Shown here piece after piece: positions 33,671 through 42,132 of a stretch of DNA of 48,205 bases. Every line of letters begins with the position of its first letter. Position 1 is the first letter of the stretch. A program made the translations under genes and the position numbers. Source of the stretch: JANQTF01 sp036835375 (lineage in GTDB: Bacteria; Bacteroidota; Bacteroidia; J057); NCBI GenBank assembly GCA_036835375.1, contig DAITMB010000025.1, positions 1 through 48,205 on the forward strand, in the 5' to 3' direction. The notes under the pieces were generated by a model, which ran no database searches, was not told where the DNA came from, and saw only the letters and a list, made by a program, of their open reading frames with translations.

Positions 33671-34189
33671 ATGGAACTTGCAAATGATATCCGCGTCAAA
33701 AGTAGCGACGTCGAGCTCGAAGAGCGGGTCGTGAAAATCAACCGTGTCGCGAAGGTTGTGAAGGGTGGGCGCCGCTTTAGCTTCAGTGCCATTGTGGTCG
33801 TAGGAAACGGAGATGGAATCGTAGGCTATGGCCTCGGAAAAGCCAACGAAGTCACCGATGCCATCACCAAAGGAACTGATGACGCGAAGAAAAATCTGGT
33901 CAAAGTGCACGTGGAAAAAGGAACCATTCCTCACGAGTCAGTGACCAAGTACAGTGCTTCTAAAGTACTCCTCCGCCCGGCAGCGCCAGGAACTGGAGTT
34001 CTTGCAGGAGGTGCGATGCGTGCCGTGCTCGAAGTAGCAGGGATCAAGGACGTGATCGGCAAAAGCCTTGGTTCATCCAATCCACACAACGTGGTGAAGG
34101 CAACTATCAAAGCTTTGACTGAGATGCGTAGCGCCAATGAAGTGGCTCAAGCCCGAGGCATTTCCGTCGGCAATTTGTTCAACGGTTAA
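33671..34189 (+). CDS. rpsE: 30S ribosomal protein S5
   Basis: S5 helps proofreading and mRNA unwinding at the entry channel. The start MELANDIRVK gives 172 residues. The double-stranded RNA-binding part has VVKGGRRFSFSAIVVVGNGDG and GYGLGKANEV; the second domain has APGTGVLAGGAMRAVLE. Canonical, seven bases after rplR. Confidence 0.97.
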   Translation: MELANDIRVKSSDVELEERVVKINRVAKVVKGGRRFSFSAIVVVGNGDGIVGYGLGKANEVTDAITKGTDDAKKNLVKVHVEKGTIPHESVTKYSASKVLLRPAAPGTGVLAGGAMRAVLEVAGIKDVIGKSLGSSNPHNVVKATIKALTEMRSANEVAQARGISVGNLFNG

Positions 34190-34199
34190 TTATACTCCC

Positions 34200-34400
34200 A
34201 TGTATCCTAAGGTGAAAATCACCCAGGTGAAAAGCCTGATCAAAAGACCCGCAGATCAAAAAGCGACTATTCAAGCGCTGGGTCTGGGTAAATTGAACCG
34301 AACAGTTGTCAAGGAATGTACGCCTCAGGTCTTGGGAATGATCAAAAAGGTGAGTCATTTGCTTCAGCTGGAAGAGATTCAACAGGAAGAGACTGTCTAA
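34200..34400 (+). CDS. rpmD: 50S ribosomal protein L30
   Basis: A small protein of the large subunit. The ATG at 34200 (MYPKVKITQVKSLIKRP) gives 66 residues and keeps the family motif LGLGKLNRTVVKE. An in-frame start 63 bases upstream would overlap rpsE and is rejected. Confidence 0.94.
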   Translation: MYPKVKITQVKSLIKRPADQKATIQALGLGKLNRTVVKECTPQVLGMIKKVSHLLQLEEIQQEETV

Positions 34401-34402
34401 TC

Positions 34403-34852
34403 ATGAAGTTGCATACAACCTCCCCTAATCCGGGATCGACAAAAGTTGGGAAGCGCATCGGTCGCGGACAAGGTTCCGGCCGCGGTGGTACTTCCACCAA
34501 AGGACACAAAGGTCAGCAGTCTCGTAGTGGGGCAACTTACAGACCTTGGTTCGAAGGTGGTCAAATGCCTCTCCAGCGTCGGGTGCCTAAGTTTGGTTTT
34601 AAAAACCATTTCCGGGTTTCCTACAACGTCATTAACCTGGACACTCTCCAGGAGTACGCCGAAGCTTTCCCTGATCAAGTGATTGATCACGAGTTTCTGC
34701 TCCACCACGGCCGCATCTCTAAAGCCAAAGACAAAGTCAAGGTCCTTGGTAGAGGAGAGTTGAGCGCCAAAGTTGAAGTCAAGCTGAACAAATACAGCGA
34801 GTCAGCCAAGGCGGCCATTGAAGCTGCAGGTGGTACCGCTACTGAAGCCTAG
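34403..34852 (+). CDS. rplO: 50S ribosomal protein L15
   Basis: L15 is a late assembly protein of the large subunit. The start MKLHTTSPNPGS (34403, two bases after rpmD) gives 149 residues. The glycine-rich N-terminal GRGQGSGRGGTSTKGHKGQQSR and the GGQMPLQRRVPKFGF segment are diagnostic. Confidence 0.96.
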   Translation: MKLHTTSPNPGSTKVGKRIGRGQGSGRGGTSTKGHKGQQSRSGATYRPWFEGGQMPLQRRVPKFGFKNHFRVSYNVINLDTLQEYAEAFPDQVIDHEFLLHHGRISKAKDKVKVLGRGELSAKVEVKLNKYSESAKAAIEAAGGTATEA

Positions 34853-34857
34853 GACCG

Positions 34858-36219
34858 ATGAGAGAACTGATCGATAAACTCCGGAATATTTTTAAGATAG
34901 AGGAACTGCGCAGCAGAATCCTCTATACCCTTCTGTTGTTGGGCGTGTTCCGGTTGGGGACCTTTGTCATTCTTCCGGGAATTGACTCCAGCATCTTACA
35001 GTCAGAATTTTCTGACGCAACTGGTGGTGCCGGCGGATTGCTCGACTTTGTCAATACTTTCCTCGGGGGGGCATTCGCTAGAGGTTCCATTCTTGCGCTC
35101 GGGATCATGCCCTACATTTCTGCCTCCATCGTGGTGCAGTTGCTTGGTGCGGTCCTCCCATCGATTCAGAAGCTTCGATCTGAAGGGGAAAGCGGTCAGC
35201 GGAAAATGAACCAAATCACGCGGTACCTGTCTGTGGTGATCACTTTAGGTCAAGCTGCTAGTTATGTAGTGTATCTAAGGGGCCAATTTGGCGGTGCTGT
35301 CTATGGAGATGGAATCCTCTTCTGGCTAATGACGATGGTCATTCTCACGGCTGGAACAATGTTCCTTGTATGGATGGGCGAGCGGATCACTGACAATGGA
35401 ATCGGAAACGGTGTATCATTGCTCATCATGATCGGGATCATTTCTAGCTTCCCAGCAGCGTTGGTACAAGAAGCAAGTTCCACTTTGCCCATGAATTTCT
35501 TCATCGAGATTCTTGCGCTGGGTGTGGTCACCATGGCAGTGGTCGCTCTCACACAAGCTACCCGGAAGATACCAATCAACTATGCGAGGCAAATGATGGG
35601 TAACCGTGTGGGCCAGATGGGCGGCGGGAACTCCGCTCGGCAGTACATTCCTCTAAAAGTGAACAGTGCAGGCGTCATGCCTATCATTTTCGCTCAGGCG
35701 ATTATGTTTTTGCCGGCGACGTTGATCCAAGCCGCTGGTGGTACAGGATCTCTCTCGGGAATCGTAACGGCTCTTAGCGATATCACTGGATTTTGGTACA
35801 ATTTGGTCTTTTTCTTGATGATCATCGTGTTTACCTACTTCTACACTGCGATTTCAGTCAATCCGAATGAAATCGCGGATCAATTGAAGCGTAACGGAGG
35901 ATTTATTCCAGGAATCAAACCAGGAAAGAAGACCGCTTCTTATATCGACAATATCTTGAGTAGGGTGACCTTGCCAGGAGCTATCTTCCTGGGCTTTGTC
36001 TCCATCTTTCCCGCCATTGCAATGCTGATGGGTGCCTCACAAGGGTTCGCACAATTCTTCGGTGGAACGACGTTGCTGATCATGATCGGAGTGGTTCTCG
36101 ATACACTTCAACAAGTTGAGAGTTATTTGCTCATGCGTCATTATGACGGGCTGATGCAATCTGGTCGTGCTAAAGGCAAAAAGCGTACAGGAATGGCTAT
36201 TCAAGGCCGGCGTAGTTGA
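34858..36219 (+). CDS. secY: Protein translocase subunit SecY
   Basis: SecY is the channel of the general secretion system in the inner membrane, working with SecE and SecG. The 453 residues contain ten membrane helices. Signature regions are RLGTFVILPGID in helix 1, the plug-region sequence GGLLDFVNTFLGGAFARGSILALGIMPYISASI (conserved parts), PLKVNSAGVMPIIFAQAI, and QLKRNGGFIPGIKPGKKT before helix 9. Located at its usual place after rplO. Confidence 0.98.
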   Translation: MRELIDKLRNIFKIEELRSRILYTLLLLGVFRLGTFVILPGIDSSILQSEFSDATGGAGGLLDFVNTFLGGAFARGSILALGIMPYISASIVVQLLGAVLPSIQKLRSEGESGQRKMNQITRYLSVVITLGQAASYVVYLRGQFGGAVYGDGILFWLMTMVILTAGTMFLVWMGERITDNGIGNGVSLLIMIGIISSFPAALVQEASSTLPMNFFIEILALGVVTMAVVALTQATRKIPINYARQMMGNRVGQMGGGNSARQYIPLKVNSAGVMPIIFAQAIMFLPATLIQAAGGTGSLSGIVTALSDITGFWYNLVFFLMIIVFTYFYTAISVNPNEIADQLKRNGGFIPGIKPGKKTASYIDNILSRVTLPGAIFLGFVSIFPAIAMLMGASQGFAQFFGGTTLLIMIGVVLDTLQQVESYLLMRHYDGLMQSGRAKGKKRTGMAIQGRRS

Positions 36220-36236
36220 GCTATTGAAACGGCGAC

Positions 36237-37028
36237 ATGGCAGATTCCATCATCTTGAAGTCCTCGGAAGAAGTCGAACTCATTCGCCAAAGTTCTTTGT
36301 TAGTTGGGCAGACTCTTGGGGAGCTGAAAAAGTACATCGTTCCTGGAGTGAGCACGATGAAGCTGGATGTAGTGGCTGAAACCTTTATCCGAGATCACGG
36401 TGCTATTCCAGCGTTCAAAGATTACAATCCTCATTTTGGAAAGTTTCCTTTCCCTGGAAGTCTGTGTACTTCTATCAATGAAGAAGTGGTGCACGGGATT
36501 CCTTCGGAGCAGCGAATCTTGAGAGAAGGAGATTTGATATCTATCGACTGTGGGGTGTTGATGAATGGCTATTATGGTGATTCTGCATACACTTTTTCAG
36601 TAGGGGAGATCAGCGCGAAAAAGCTAAGGTTGATGCAGGTCACCAAAGAGTCCCTTTATAAAGGAATCGAGATGGCTGTGGTCGGAAACCGGGTGGGCGA
36701 CATCGCTTTCGCTGTTCAGAAACATGCCGAAAGGTTTGGTTACAGTGTGGTGAGAGAAATGGTGGGCCACGGGTTGGGGAAAAATCTCCATGAAGGCCCG
36801 GAAGTTCCAAACTTTGGAAAGAAACGGAGTGGACCATTGCTTACCGATGGCATGGTCATCGCGATTGAACCGATGATCAACATGGGAAAGCGTTATATCA
36901 AAGTAGCAAACGACGGTTGGACCGTTGTCTCTACAGACCGTCAACCTTCCGCCCATTATGAGCACTCGATAGCGATCGTGAATGGGAAACCGGAAATTTT
37001 ATCGACCTTTGCATTCATTGAGAATTAA
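36237..37028 (+). CDS. map: Methionine aminopeptidase, type I
   Basis: This enzyme removes the initiator methionine from new proteins. The 263 residues show all five metal ligands at the E. coli positions plus seven: D104 and D115 (SIDCGVLMNGYYGDSAYTF), H178 (VGHGLGKNLHEGP), E211 (IAIEPMI) and E242 (HYEHSIAI). There is no N-terminal zinc-finger extension. It follows secY by 17 bases; adk, which lies between secY and map in many bacteria, is absent. Confidence 0.97.
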   Translation: MADSIILKSSEEVELIRQSSLLVGQTLGELKKYIVPGVSTMKLDVVAETFIRDHGAIPAFKDYNPHFGKFPFPGSLCTSINEEVVHGIPSEQRILREGDLISIDCGVLMNGYYGDSAYTFSVGEISAKKLRLMQVTKESLYKGIEMAVVGNRVGDIAFAVQKHAERFGYSVVREMVGHGLGKNLHEGPEVPNFGKKRSGPLLTDGMVIAIEPMINMGKRYIKVANDGWTVVSTDRQPSAHYEHSIAIVNGKPEILSTFAFIEN

Positions 37029-37042
37029 ACTGGAATTGAATT

Positions 37043-37261
37043 TTGGCTAAACAAGCACCCATTAAAGTCGACGGAGTGGTATTGGAAGCATTACCTAATG
37101 CAACCTTTCGGGTGAAACTTGAAAATGGGCATGAGTTACTGGCCCACATTGCCGGGAAGATGAGGATGCACTACATCAGAATTCTTCCCGGGGATAAAGT
37201 TGCACTGGAACTCACCCCCTACGACCTCAGCAAAGCTCGCATTGTTTACCGCTACAAATAA
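37043..37261 (+). CDS. infA: Translation initiation factor IF-1, TTG start
   Basis: IF-1 blocks the A site of the 30S subunit during initiation. The 72 residues are canonical (AKQAPIKVDGVVLEALPNATFRVKLENGHELLAHIAGKMR in pieces, ending YDLSKARIVYRYK). The start codon is TTG at 37043; no ATG lies close by. It is 14 bases after map. Confidence 0.95.
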   Translation: MAKQAPIKVDGVVLEALPNATFRVKLENGHELLAHIAGKMRMHYIRILPGDKVALELTPYDLSKARIVYRYK

Positions 37262-37299
37262 CGATTAGCACGGTCGTGCTGTCACAACGAGGAGGAATC

Positions 37300-37416
37300 A
37301 TGAAGGTAAAAGCTTCTATCAAAAAGCGGAGTTCTGACGACAAGATCATCCGTCGCAAGGGGAAACTCTATGTGATTAACAAGAAAAACCCTAAGCACAA
37401 GCAGCGTCAAGGCTAG
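37300..37416 (+). CDS. rpmJ: 50S ribosomal protein L36, cysteine-free form
   Basis: A 38-residue protein of the large subunit near the peptidyl transferase region. The sequence starts MKVKASIKKRSSDDKIIRR and ends NPKHKQRQG. In the canonical zinc ribbon, positions 11, 14 and 27 are cysteines and 33 is histidine; here they are Ser, Asp, Asn and His, so zinc is not bound. The ATG is preceded by a perfect GAGGAGGAA site ending four bases upstream, which is exceptional in this operon and suggests different translational control. Usual place between infA and rpsM. Confidence 0.95.
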   Translation: MKVKASIKKRSSDDKIIRRKGKLYVINKKNPKHKQRQG

Positions 37417-37429
37417 TAATGAACTGATT

Positions 37430-37807
37430 ATGGCAAGAATTGCAGGTGTAGATTTACCCAAAAACAAAAGAGGCGTCATTGGCCTCACATATATTTTTGG
37501 TATCGGACGTACGACCGCTTCCAAAATCCTGTCTAATGCTGGGATTTCTGAAGATAAGCGTGTGAACGATTGGGACGACGACGACATTATCACGATCCGC
37601 CGATTGATCGGTGACGAATTCAAGGTGGAAGGTGCTCTCCGCAGCGAAATCCAATTGAACATCAAGCGCCTGATGGACATCGGATGCTACCGCGGGCTAC
37701 GCCACCGAAAAGGGCTGCCGCTCCGTGGCCAGCGTACGCAGACCAATGCTCGGACGCGCAAGGGACGTCGCAAGACTGTGGCCAACAAGAAAAAAGTGAC
37801 CAAGTAA
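37430..37807 (+). CDS. rpsM: 30S ribosomal protein S13
   Basis: S13 is in the 30S head and contacts the P-site tRNA and the 50S bridge. The 125 residues show ARIAGVDLPKNKRGVIGLTYIFGIGR and the C-terminal LPLRGQRTQTNARTRKG. First gene of the alpha block. A 60-base spacer with a CAAGGA/TCCTTG inverted repeat leads to rpsK. Confidence 0.97.
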   Translation: MARIAGVDLPKNKRGVIGLTYIFGIGRTTASKILSNAGISEDKRVNDWDDDDIITIRRLIGDEFKVEGALRSEIQLNIKRLMDIGCYRGLRHRKGLPLRGQRTQTNARTRKGRRKTVANKKKVTK

Positions 37808-37867
37808 CGAAGCAAGGATTGAGTGCAGATGGTTTCATTTGTCCTTGATCAATAACCAGAGCTAAGC

Positions 37868-38257
37868 ATGGCTAAAACTCAGAATACAGCTCCAAAGAAG
37901 AAAAAGAAAGTAGATGCCCTCGGGCAAATTCACATCTCCTCTTCTTTCAACAATGTCATTATCACCATTACCGACATGGCCGGGAACACGATTTCTTGGT
38001 CGGCAGCCGGTAAGATGGGATTCCGGGGTTCTAAGAAGAATACCCCTTACGCTGCTCAGGTAGCGGCTACAGACTGCGCGAAAAAAGCCTATGACATGGG
38101 TGTTCGTAGAGTCGAAGTGTTCGTCAAAGGGACTGGATCAGGTCGTGAGTCTGCAATCCGTGCTATCAGCGCAGCAGGAATCGACATTTCCATGATTCAA
38201 GACATCACTCCACTGCCTCACAACGGTTGTCGCCCACCCAAGCGCCGTCGCGTTTGA
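37868..38257 (+). CDS. rpsK: 30S ribosomal protein S11
   Basis: S11 sits on the platform and contacts mRNA upstream of the E site. The 129 residues contain IHISSSFNNVIITITDMAGN, GFRGSKKNTPYAAQVAA and the C-terminal DITPLPHNGCRPPKRRRV. Canonical. Confidence 0.97.
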   Translation: MAKTQNTAPKKKKKVDALGQIHISSSFNNVIITITDMAGNTISWSAAGKMGFRGSKKNTPYAAQVAATDCAKKAYDMGVRRVEVFVKGTGSGRESAIRAISAAGIDISMIQDITPLPHNGCRPPKRRRV

Positions 38258-38303
38258 CGTTTCAGTTTTCCATTATTCACCTCGGGACATCGATCCTTGA
38301 TGG

Positions 38304-38317
38304 ACTACTTCAGTAGT
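38304..38317 (+). promoter_or_regulatory. Hairpin in the rpsK-rpsD spacer
   Basis: ACTAC and GTAGT form a five-base stem with a TTCA tetraloop, flanked by GATC repeats (38292 and 38322) that can extend the structure. The spacer is 108 bases, long for this operon. S4 regulates the alpha operon in E. coli and the rpsD gene in Bacillus, so a leader element before rpsD is a reasonable idea, but no known motif is recognised. Confidence 0.3.
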
Positions 38318-38365
38318 TTGCGATCATGCGAGATCTATTGTTCTTGATTATTCAGCTTTATATTC

Positions 38366-38965
38366 ATGGCTCGTTATAGAGGTCCCAAAACTAAAATTGC
38401 CAGAGGGTTCAAAGAGGCCATTTTTGGTCCTGACAAATCTCTGGAGCGCCGCAAATATGGTCCTGGTCAACATGGCCGTAACCGTCGTCGCAAAGTATCG
38501 GAATTTGCTACTCAACTTCAGGAGAAGCAAAAAGCCAAGCATACTTATGGTATTCTTGAGCGCCAATTCCGCAAAACATTTGATGAAGCCGCTCGCCGTC
38601 AAGGGGTGACTGGGGAAGTGTTCCTCCAATTGCTCGAAAGCCGATTGGATAACACTGTCTTTAGGATGGGATTCGCTCCCTCTCGTAGTGGCGCAAGGCA
38701 GCTCGTCAGCCACAAGCACGTCATGGTCAATGGCGTCGTGACAAACATTGCTTCTATGCTTCTCCAGCCTGGCGACGTCGTCACCATCCGGGAGAAAAGC
38801 CGCGAGTTTGAGTTGATCAATCGCAATTTGGGCCGCAATCAGCGCTTTGCTTGGCTTGATGTGAACGCCAGCCAATATCAAGGAACATTCCTCAACTATC
38901 CCCTACGTGATGCTATCCCTGAAAACATCAAGGAGCAGCTCATCGTAGAACTATATTCTAAGTAA
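38366..38965 (+). CDS. rpsD: 30S ribosomal protein S4
   Basis: S4 is a primary assembly protein of the small subunit and the founder of the S4 RNA-binding domain. The 199 residues start MARYRGPKTKIARGF and include RRKYGPGQHG, LLESRLDNTVFRMGFA and the S4 domain ARQLVSHKHVMVNG. The N-terminal region lacks the zinc-binding cysteines found in some lineages. Confidence 0.97.
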   Translation: MARYRGPKTKIARGFKEAIFGPDKSLERRKYGPGQHGRNRRRKVSEFATQLQEKQKAKHTYGILERQFRKTFDEAARRQGVTGEVFLQLLESRLDNTVFRMGFAPSRSGARQLVSHKHVMVNGVVTNIASMLLQPGDVVTIREKSREFELINRNLGRNQRFAWLDVNASQYQGTFLNYPLRDAIPENIKEQLIVELYSK

Positions 38966-39022
38966 TCGTAGTATCCTGCTTCGATTGCATTTTCTTTCGC
39001 CTCAGAAAGCTACACGATACAT

Positions 39023-40009
39023 ATGGCACTGCTGGAATTTCAAATGCCTGAAAAGGTGGTTCTTGAGAAAGATAATGACTTTTACGGTCGTTTTCTGCTG
39101 AGACCCCTCGAACGAGGCTACGCCATCACGGTGGGCAACTCCCTACGCCGTGTCTTGCTCTCCTCGCTAGAAGGATATGCCATCACATCAATCAAAATCC
39201 CGGGGGTTGACCATGAGTTTTCCGTCGTAGAAGGGGTGATTGAAGATGTGACCGAAATCATTTTGAACCTGAAGGAAGTTCGCTTCAAGCGGCTTACCGA
39301 GGGAGACACCAAAATCTTCGTATCCGTCAAAGGAAAAGATACCTTCACAGCTGCCGATATCAACGAATCGACCGCTTCCTTTGAGGTGACGAACCCAGGT
39401 AAAGTGATCGCTCACTTGGATCCCAAAACTCACTTCGACATTGAGCTGACCATCGGTAAAGGTCGCGGATACGTTCCTGCTGAGGAAAACAAGAATCCTC
39501 AAGCCAATATCGGAGAGATTGCGATCGACTCCATCTTCACACCGATTCGCAATGTCCGCTACGGAGTGGATGCCTACCGTGTGGAGCAGAGAACAGACTT
39601 TGAGCAACTTGAGATTGAGGTCAAAACCGATGGTACCATCGGTGCAGAGGCTGCACTCAAGGAAGCCGCCAACATGCTGCTTCGCCACTTGATGCTTTTT
39701 TCCGACGATTCGATCACCCTCAAGTCCGAGGAACCAGAGAAAAAGGACGAAGTGGACGAAAACTTCCTCCAAATGCGCAAATTGCTCAAAACTCCCCTTT
39801 CGGAGCTAGATCTATCTGTACGCGCTTACAACTGCCTCAAAGCAGCCGATATCAAGACCCTCGGGGACTTGGTGAGCTATAATATTGCCGATCTACTCAA
39901 GTTCAGAAACTTCGGTAAAAAGTCTTTGACTGAGTTGGAAGAGTTGGTAGCAGACAAAAACCTCAGCTTCGGCATGGACGTGACAAAATTTCGTCTGGAC
40001 GAAGATTGA
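39023..40009 (+). CDS. rpoA: DNA-directed RNA polymerase alpha subunit
   Basis: The alpha dimer nucleates RNA polymerase assembly. The 328 residues have the N-terminal dimerisation domain (GYAITVGNSLRRVLLSSLEGYA, then VRYGVDAYRVEQRTDFEQL) and a C-terminal domain after about residue 245 (SELDLSVRAYNCLKAADIKTLGDLV; FRNFGKKSLTELEE), which binds UP elements and activators. A hairpin lies directly after the stop. Confidence 0.98.
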   Translation: MALLEFQMPEKVVLEKDNDFYGRFLLRPLERGYAITVGNSLRRVLLSSLEGYAITSIKIPGVDHEFSVVEGVIEDVTEIILNLKEVRFKRLTEGDTKIFVSVKGKDTFTAADINESTASFEVTNPGKVIAHLDPKTHFDIELTIGKGRGYVPAEENKNPQANIGEIAIDSIFTPIRNVRYGVDAYRVEQRTDFEQLEIEVKTDGTIGAEAALKEAANMLLRHLMLFSDDSITLKSEEPEKKDEVDENFLQMRKLLKTPLSELDLSVRAYNCLKAADIKTLGDLVSYNIADLLKFRNFGKKSLTELEELVADKNLSFGMDVTKFRLDED

Positions 40010-40016
40010 TTTATAT

Positions 40017-40049
40017 AAGGAGCCTGTCACAAACTGTGGCGGGCTCCTT
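40017..40049 (+). promoter_or_regulatory. Hairpin between rpoA and rplQ
   Basis: AAGGAGCC (40017-40024) pairs perfectly with GGCTCCTT (40042-40049), and CACA/TGTG extends the stem inside. It begins eight bases after the rpoA stop. Only CGTTCTT follows, so read-through into rplQ is expected. It may reduce rplQ expression or be a processing site. The spacer to rplQ is 165 bases, the longest within the operon. Confidence 0.55.
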
Positions 40050-40174
40050 CGTTCTTACCACGTTGGCTGGAGGTGCTTCGAGTGCCTCAGTGCAATTTGG
40101 TCACATTGCCCAAGGGAGTATGACCCTCCTTATCACTGGACAGGAATGCCCTTGGCAACCAATCAAGGTTAACA

Positions 40175-40768
40175 ATGAGACACGGAAAAAAATTCAACCA
40201 CCTAGGCCGCAAGACGGCCCACAGGAAGGCTATGCTCAGTAACATGGCCTCCTCCTTGATCGAGCACAAGAACATCACCACGACCCTTGCCAAAGCCAAA
40301 GAGCTTCGCAAGTTCGTAGAGCCTCTTGTGACCAAAGGTCGTCAGGACAACATGCACGCCCGCCGCTTGGTCTTCTCTTATCTCCAAAACAAGGAAGCGG
40401 TCAAGGAGCTATTCGCAACTGTGATTCCCAAAATTGGAGATCGCCCGGGAGGCTACACGCGGATCCTCAAAATCGGCAATCGCCCTGGAGACAACGCAGA
40501 AATGGCGTTTATTGAGTTTGTGGATTTCAACGAACTCGCCCCTGGCAAACTTGGTTCCGCTTCCGGCAAGAAACGCCGCCGTCGCAAAGCTTCATCAGGT
40601 AAAAAAGCTGCTTCCGATGTTGTCGAAGACGCAGTTGTCATCTCCACTGATCCCGAAATTACAGATGCCGCTGTTGAAGTGGAGTCTGTTTCTACCGAGA
40701 CGGTAGAGGAAGTAGAGACCACTCCAACCGAAGAGTCTGCTGAAGGAGAAAAAAACAAGGGCGAGTAA
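40175..40768 (+). CDS. rplQ: 50S ribosomal protein L17, with long C-terminal tail
   Basis: L17 is near the tunnel exit on the large subunit. The family domain spans residues 1 to about 120 (MRHGKKFNHLGRKTAHRKAML; RPGGYTRILKIGNRPGDNAEMAFIE). A tail of about 70 residues follows: first a basic stretch (KKRRRRKASSGKK), then an acidic, Thr/Val/Glu-rich stretch. Extended L17 proteins are known in Bacteroidota; the tail looks disordered. Last gene of the operon. Confidence 0.96.
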   Translation: MRHGKKFNHLGRKTAHRKAMLSNMASSLIEHKNITTTLAKAKELRKFVEPLVTKGRQDNMHARRLVFSYLQNKEAVKELFATVIPKIGDRPGGYTRILKIGNRPGDNAEMAFIEFVDFNELAPGKLGSASGKKRRRRKASSGKKAASDVVEDAVVISTDPEITDAAVEVESVSTETVEEVETTPTEESAEGEKNKGE

Positions 40769-40836
40769 CAACCGTTCTGGATTTTCGAAATCATTCATCA
40801 AGCTTGAATAGACTTCGTGTGAGATTTGGCTGATTC

Positions 40837-40852
40837 CAGAAGCTAGCTTCTG
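40837..40852. repeat. Perfect 16-bp palindrome after rplQ
   Basis: CAGAAGCTAGCTTCTG reads the same on both strands. It lies 69 bases after rplQ and 27 bases before the operon terminator. It could be a protein-binding site or an RNA cruciform; no function is assigned. Confidence 0.5.
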
Positions 40853-40878
40853 ACTGATTCACATCGCGCTGAACCCAT

Positions 40879-40925
40879 CGCGTCGCAGAATAGGAGCTCC
40901 ATTCCTTTCCGCGACGCGTCTTTTT
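40879..40925 (+). terminator. Terminator of the ribosomal protein operon
   Basis: CGCGTCGC (40879-40886) pairs with GCGACGCG (40911-40918), with an inner GAAT...ATTC and GGAG/CTCC pairing. The stem is followed by TCTTTTT. It stands 110 bases after rplQ and works only for the plus strand. Confidence 0.85.
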
Positions 40926-40977
40926 GGGATGGTAGTGACAGTGGCTCCAATGAACACCCATGGTCGATTCCAAAGAT

Positions 40978-42132
40978 TCAGTTGTGAATCATTCGAGGGA
41001 GCAGGGCGATCCACCTTCGCTGTGTATCTGCCATTTCCCATAGCGGGCCATTCGGCATCGAGACGGCTTGCTGCTGAATGTTATGGAATGCGGCCCAATC
41101 TTCCTTGAAAACAGCCAATGCTGCCTTTGCTGGGAGAAGTTGCCAGTGAAACCTGTTGGCTAAGGAAGGGGGGATGTCTGCAAGCATGTTCTCCGCTTCC
41201 ACCACATTTCCTTTCAAGGCAACTACTGCAAACACAAGTTCTAATCGGATTTGTGGCTGTAAGACCAGCGGATAGTCTTGGAGGGAATTTGCGATGGGCT
41301 CCACGTAGGTGGCTGCACCATCCCAATCTTCTTTGTCGAGGGCATAGGCATAGCGGAGTTGCGCGATGACTGAATTGGCATTTTCACTTTCGGGAAGATC
41401 TGCAAACCATCCTTCCGGAATATCTCGATAGGGTTTTCCCATCGAGAGGTATGTGACGATCTGTAATAACGCGGCTTCCTCGGCAGCAGCTGGCCCTCCT
41501 AGTAGAAGTCGTTTGGCTCTCGTGCCGTCGGTCTTGATTACCGCTCCTGGTTTTCCTTCGAATGGAAGGATTGTGCCCAGGCCAATGAACAAGCTTATTG
41601 CTCCGGACAATAGTAAAAAGATAATGGCCCACTTGAAAAAGTCAAGGGGATATGCCTCCAATTGTTGGATCCAGTCGAGAGCGAAGGCAAAGCAGATGGC
41701 ACCCGCGCCCAGGCTGCTTAGGGGACCCGCCAGCACGACTATGGCAAACTGGCGAGGAAGGCCACGGAAATTTTCCTTAGGAATGGTGACTGACAATCCT
41801 CCCACGTTACTTTTCCCCATCTGAAAATAGGGCTTGATGCGGCCAGAGGCATCTTTTTTGATTTGAAAAGGGCCTACGGACAGCAACATGAAATCAAATC
41901 CCAAAGCCAGCCCTGAGAGCATGTGGCCGAGTTCATGAATCAAAATGACAGAAAAGTAGCTTAAGGGCAGGAGGAGAAAGATGGTTACCAAGCCATCTAG
42001 CCAGCTCATGGGCCCGAGGGCATCTAAATACAGGCCCAGGGAGGATTCCGCAACGACGTAGCCGACAAATGCTCCTACACTGGCGATCGCCAGCAGCGGG
42101 AGAAATGGCTTTTTTACTTTGGTAGCAGACAT
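40978..42132 (-). CDS. M50-family (site-2-type) membrane metalloprotease
   Basis: A predicted zinc protease that cuts within or next to membranes. In the 384 residues, four hydrophobic helices occupy the first 190. The zinc motif HELGH is at residues 66-70 in the second helix. The usual second motif (NxxPxPPLDG) is represented only by LGTILPFEGKPG...TDG near residue 190, so catalysis is likely but the third ligand is not certain. The C-terminal 180 residues are soluble, alanine-rich and helical, resembling TPR-type repeats. The substrate is unknown. A 12-bp hairpin ends next to its start codon. Confidence 0.85.
   Translation of the reverse strand: MSATKVKKPFLPLLAIASVGAFVGYVVAESSLGLYLDALGPMSWLDGLVTIFLLLPLSYFSVILIHELGHMLSGLALGFDFMLLSVGPFQIKKDASGRIKPYFQMGKSNVGGLSVTIPKENFRGLPRQFAIVVLAGPLSSLGAGAICFAFALDWIQQLEAYPLDFFKWAIIFLLLSGAISLFIGLGTILPFEGKPGAVIKTDGTRAKRLLLGGPAAAEEAALLQIVTYLSMGKPYRDIPEGWFADLPESENANSVIAQLRYAYALDKEDWDGAATYVEPIANSLQDYPLVLQPQIRLELVFAVVALKGNVVEAENMLADIPPSLANRFHWQLLPAKAALAVFKEDWAAFHNIQQQAVSMPNGPLWEMADTQRRWIALLPRMIHN

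Noticed and set aside
22002..40768. E. coli-type S10, S8 or S4 autoregulatory leaders
   Set aside because: No sequence resembling these leaders was recognised; only generic hairpins were seen in the spacers.
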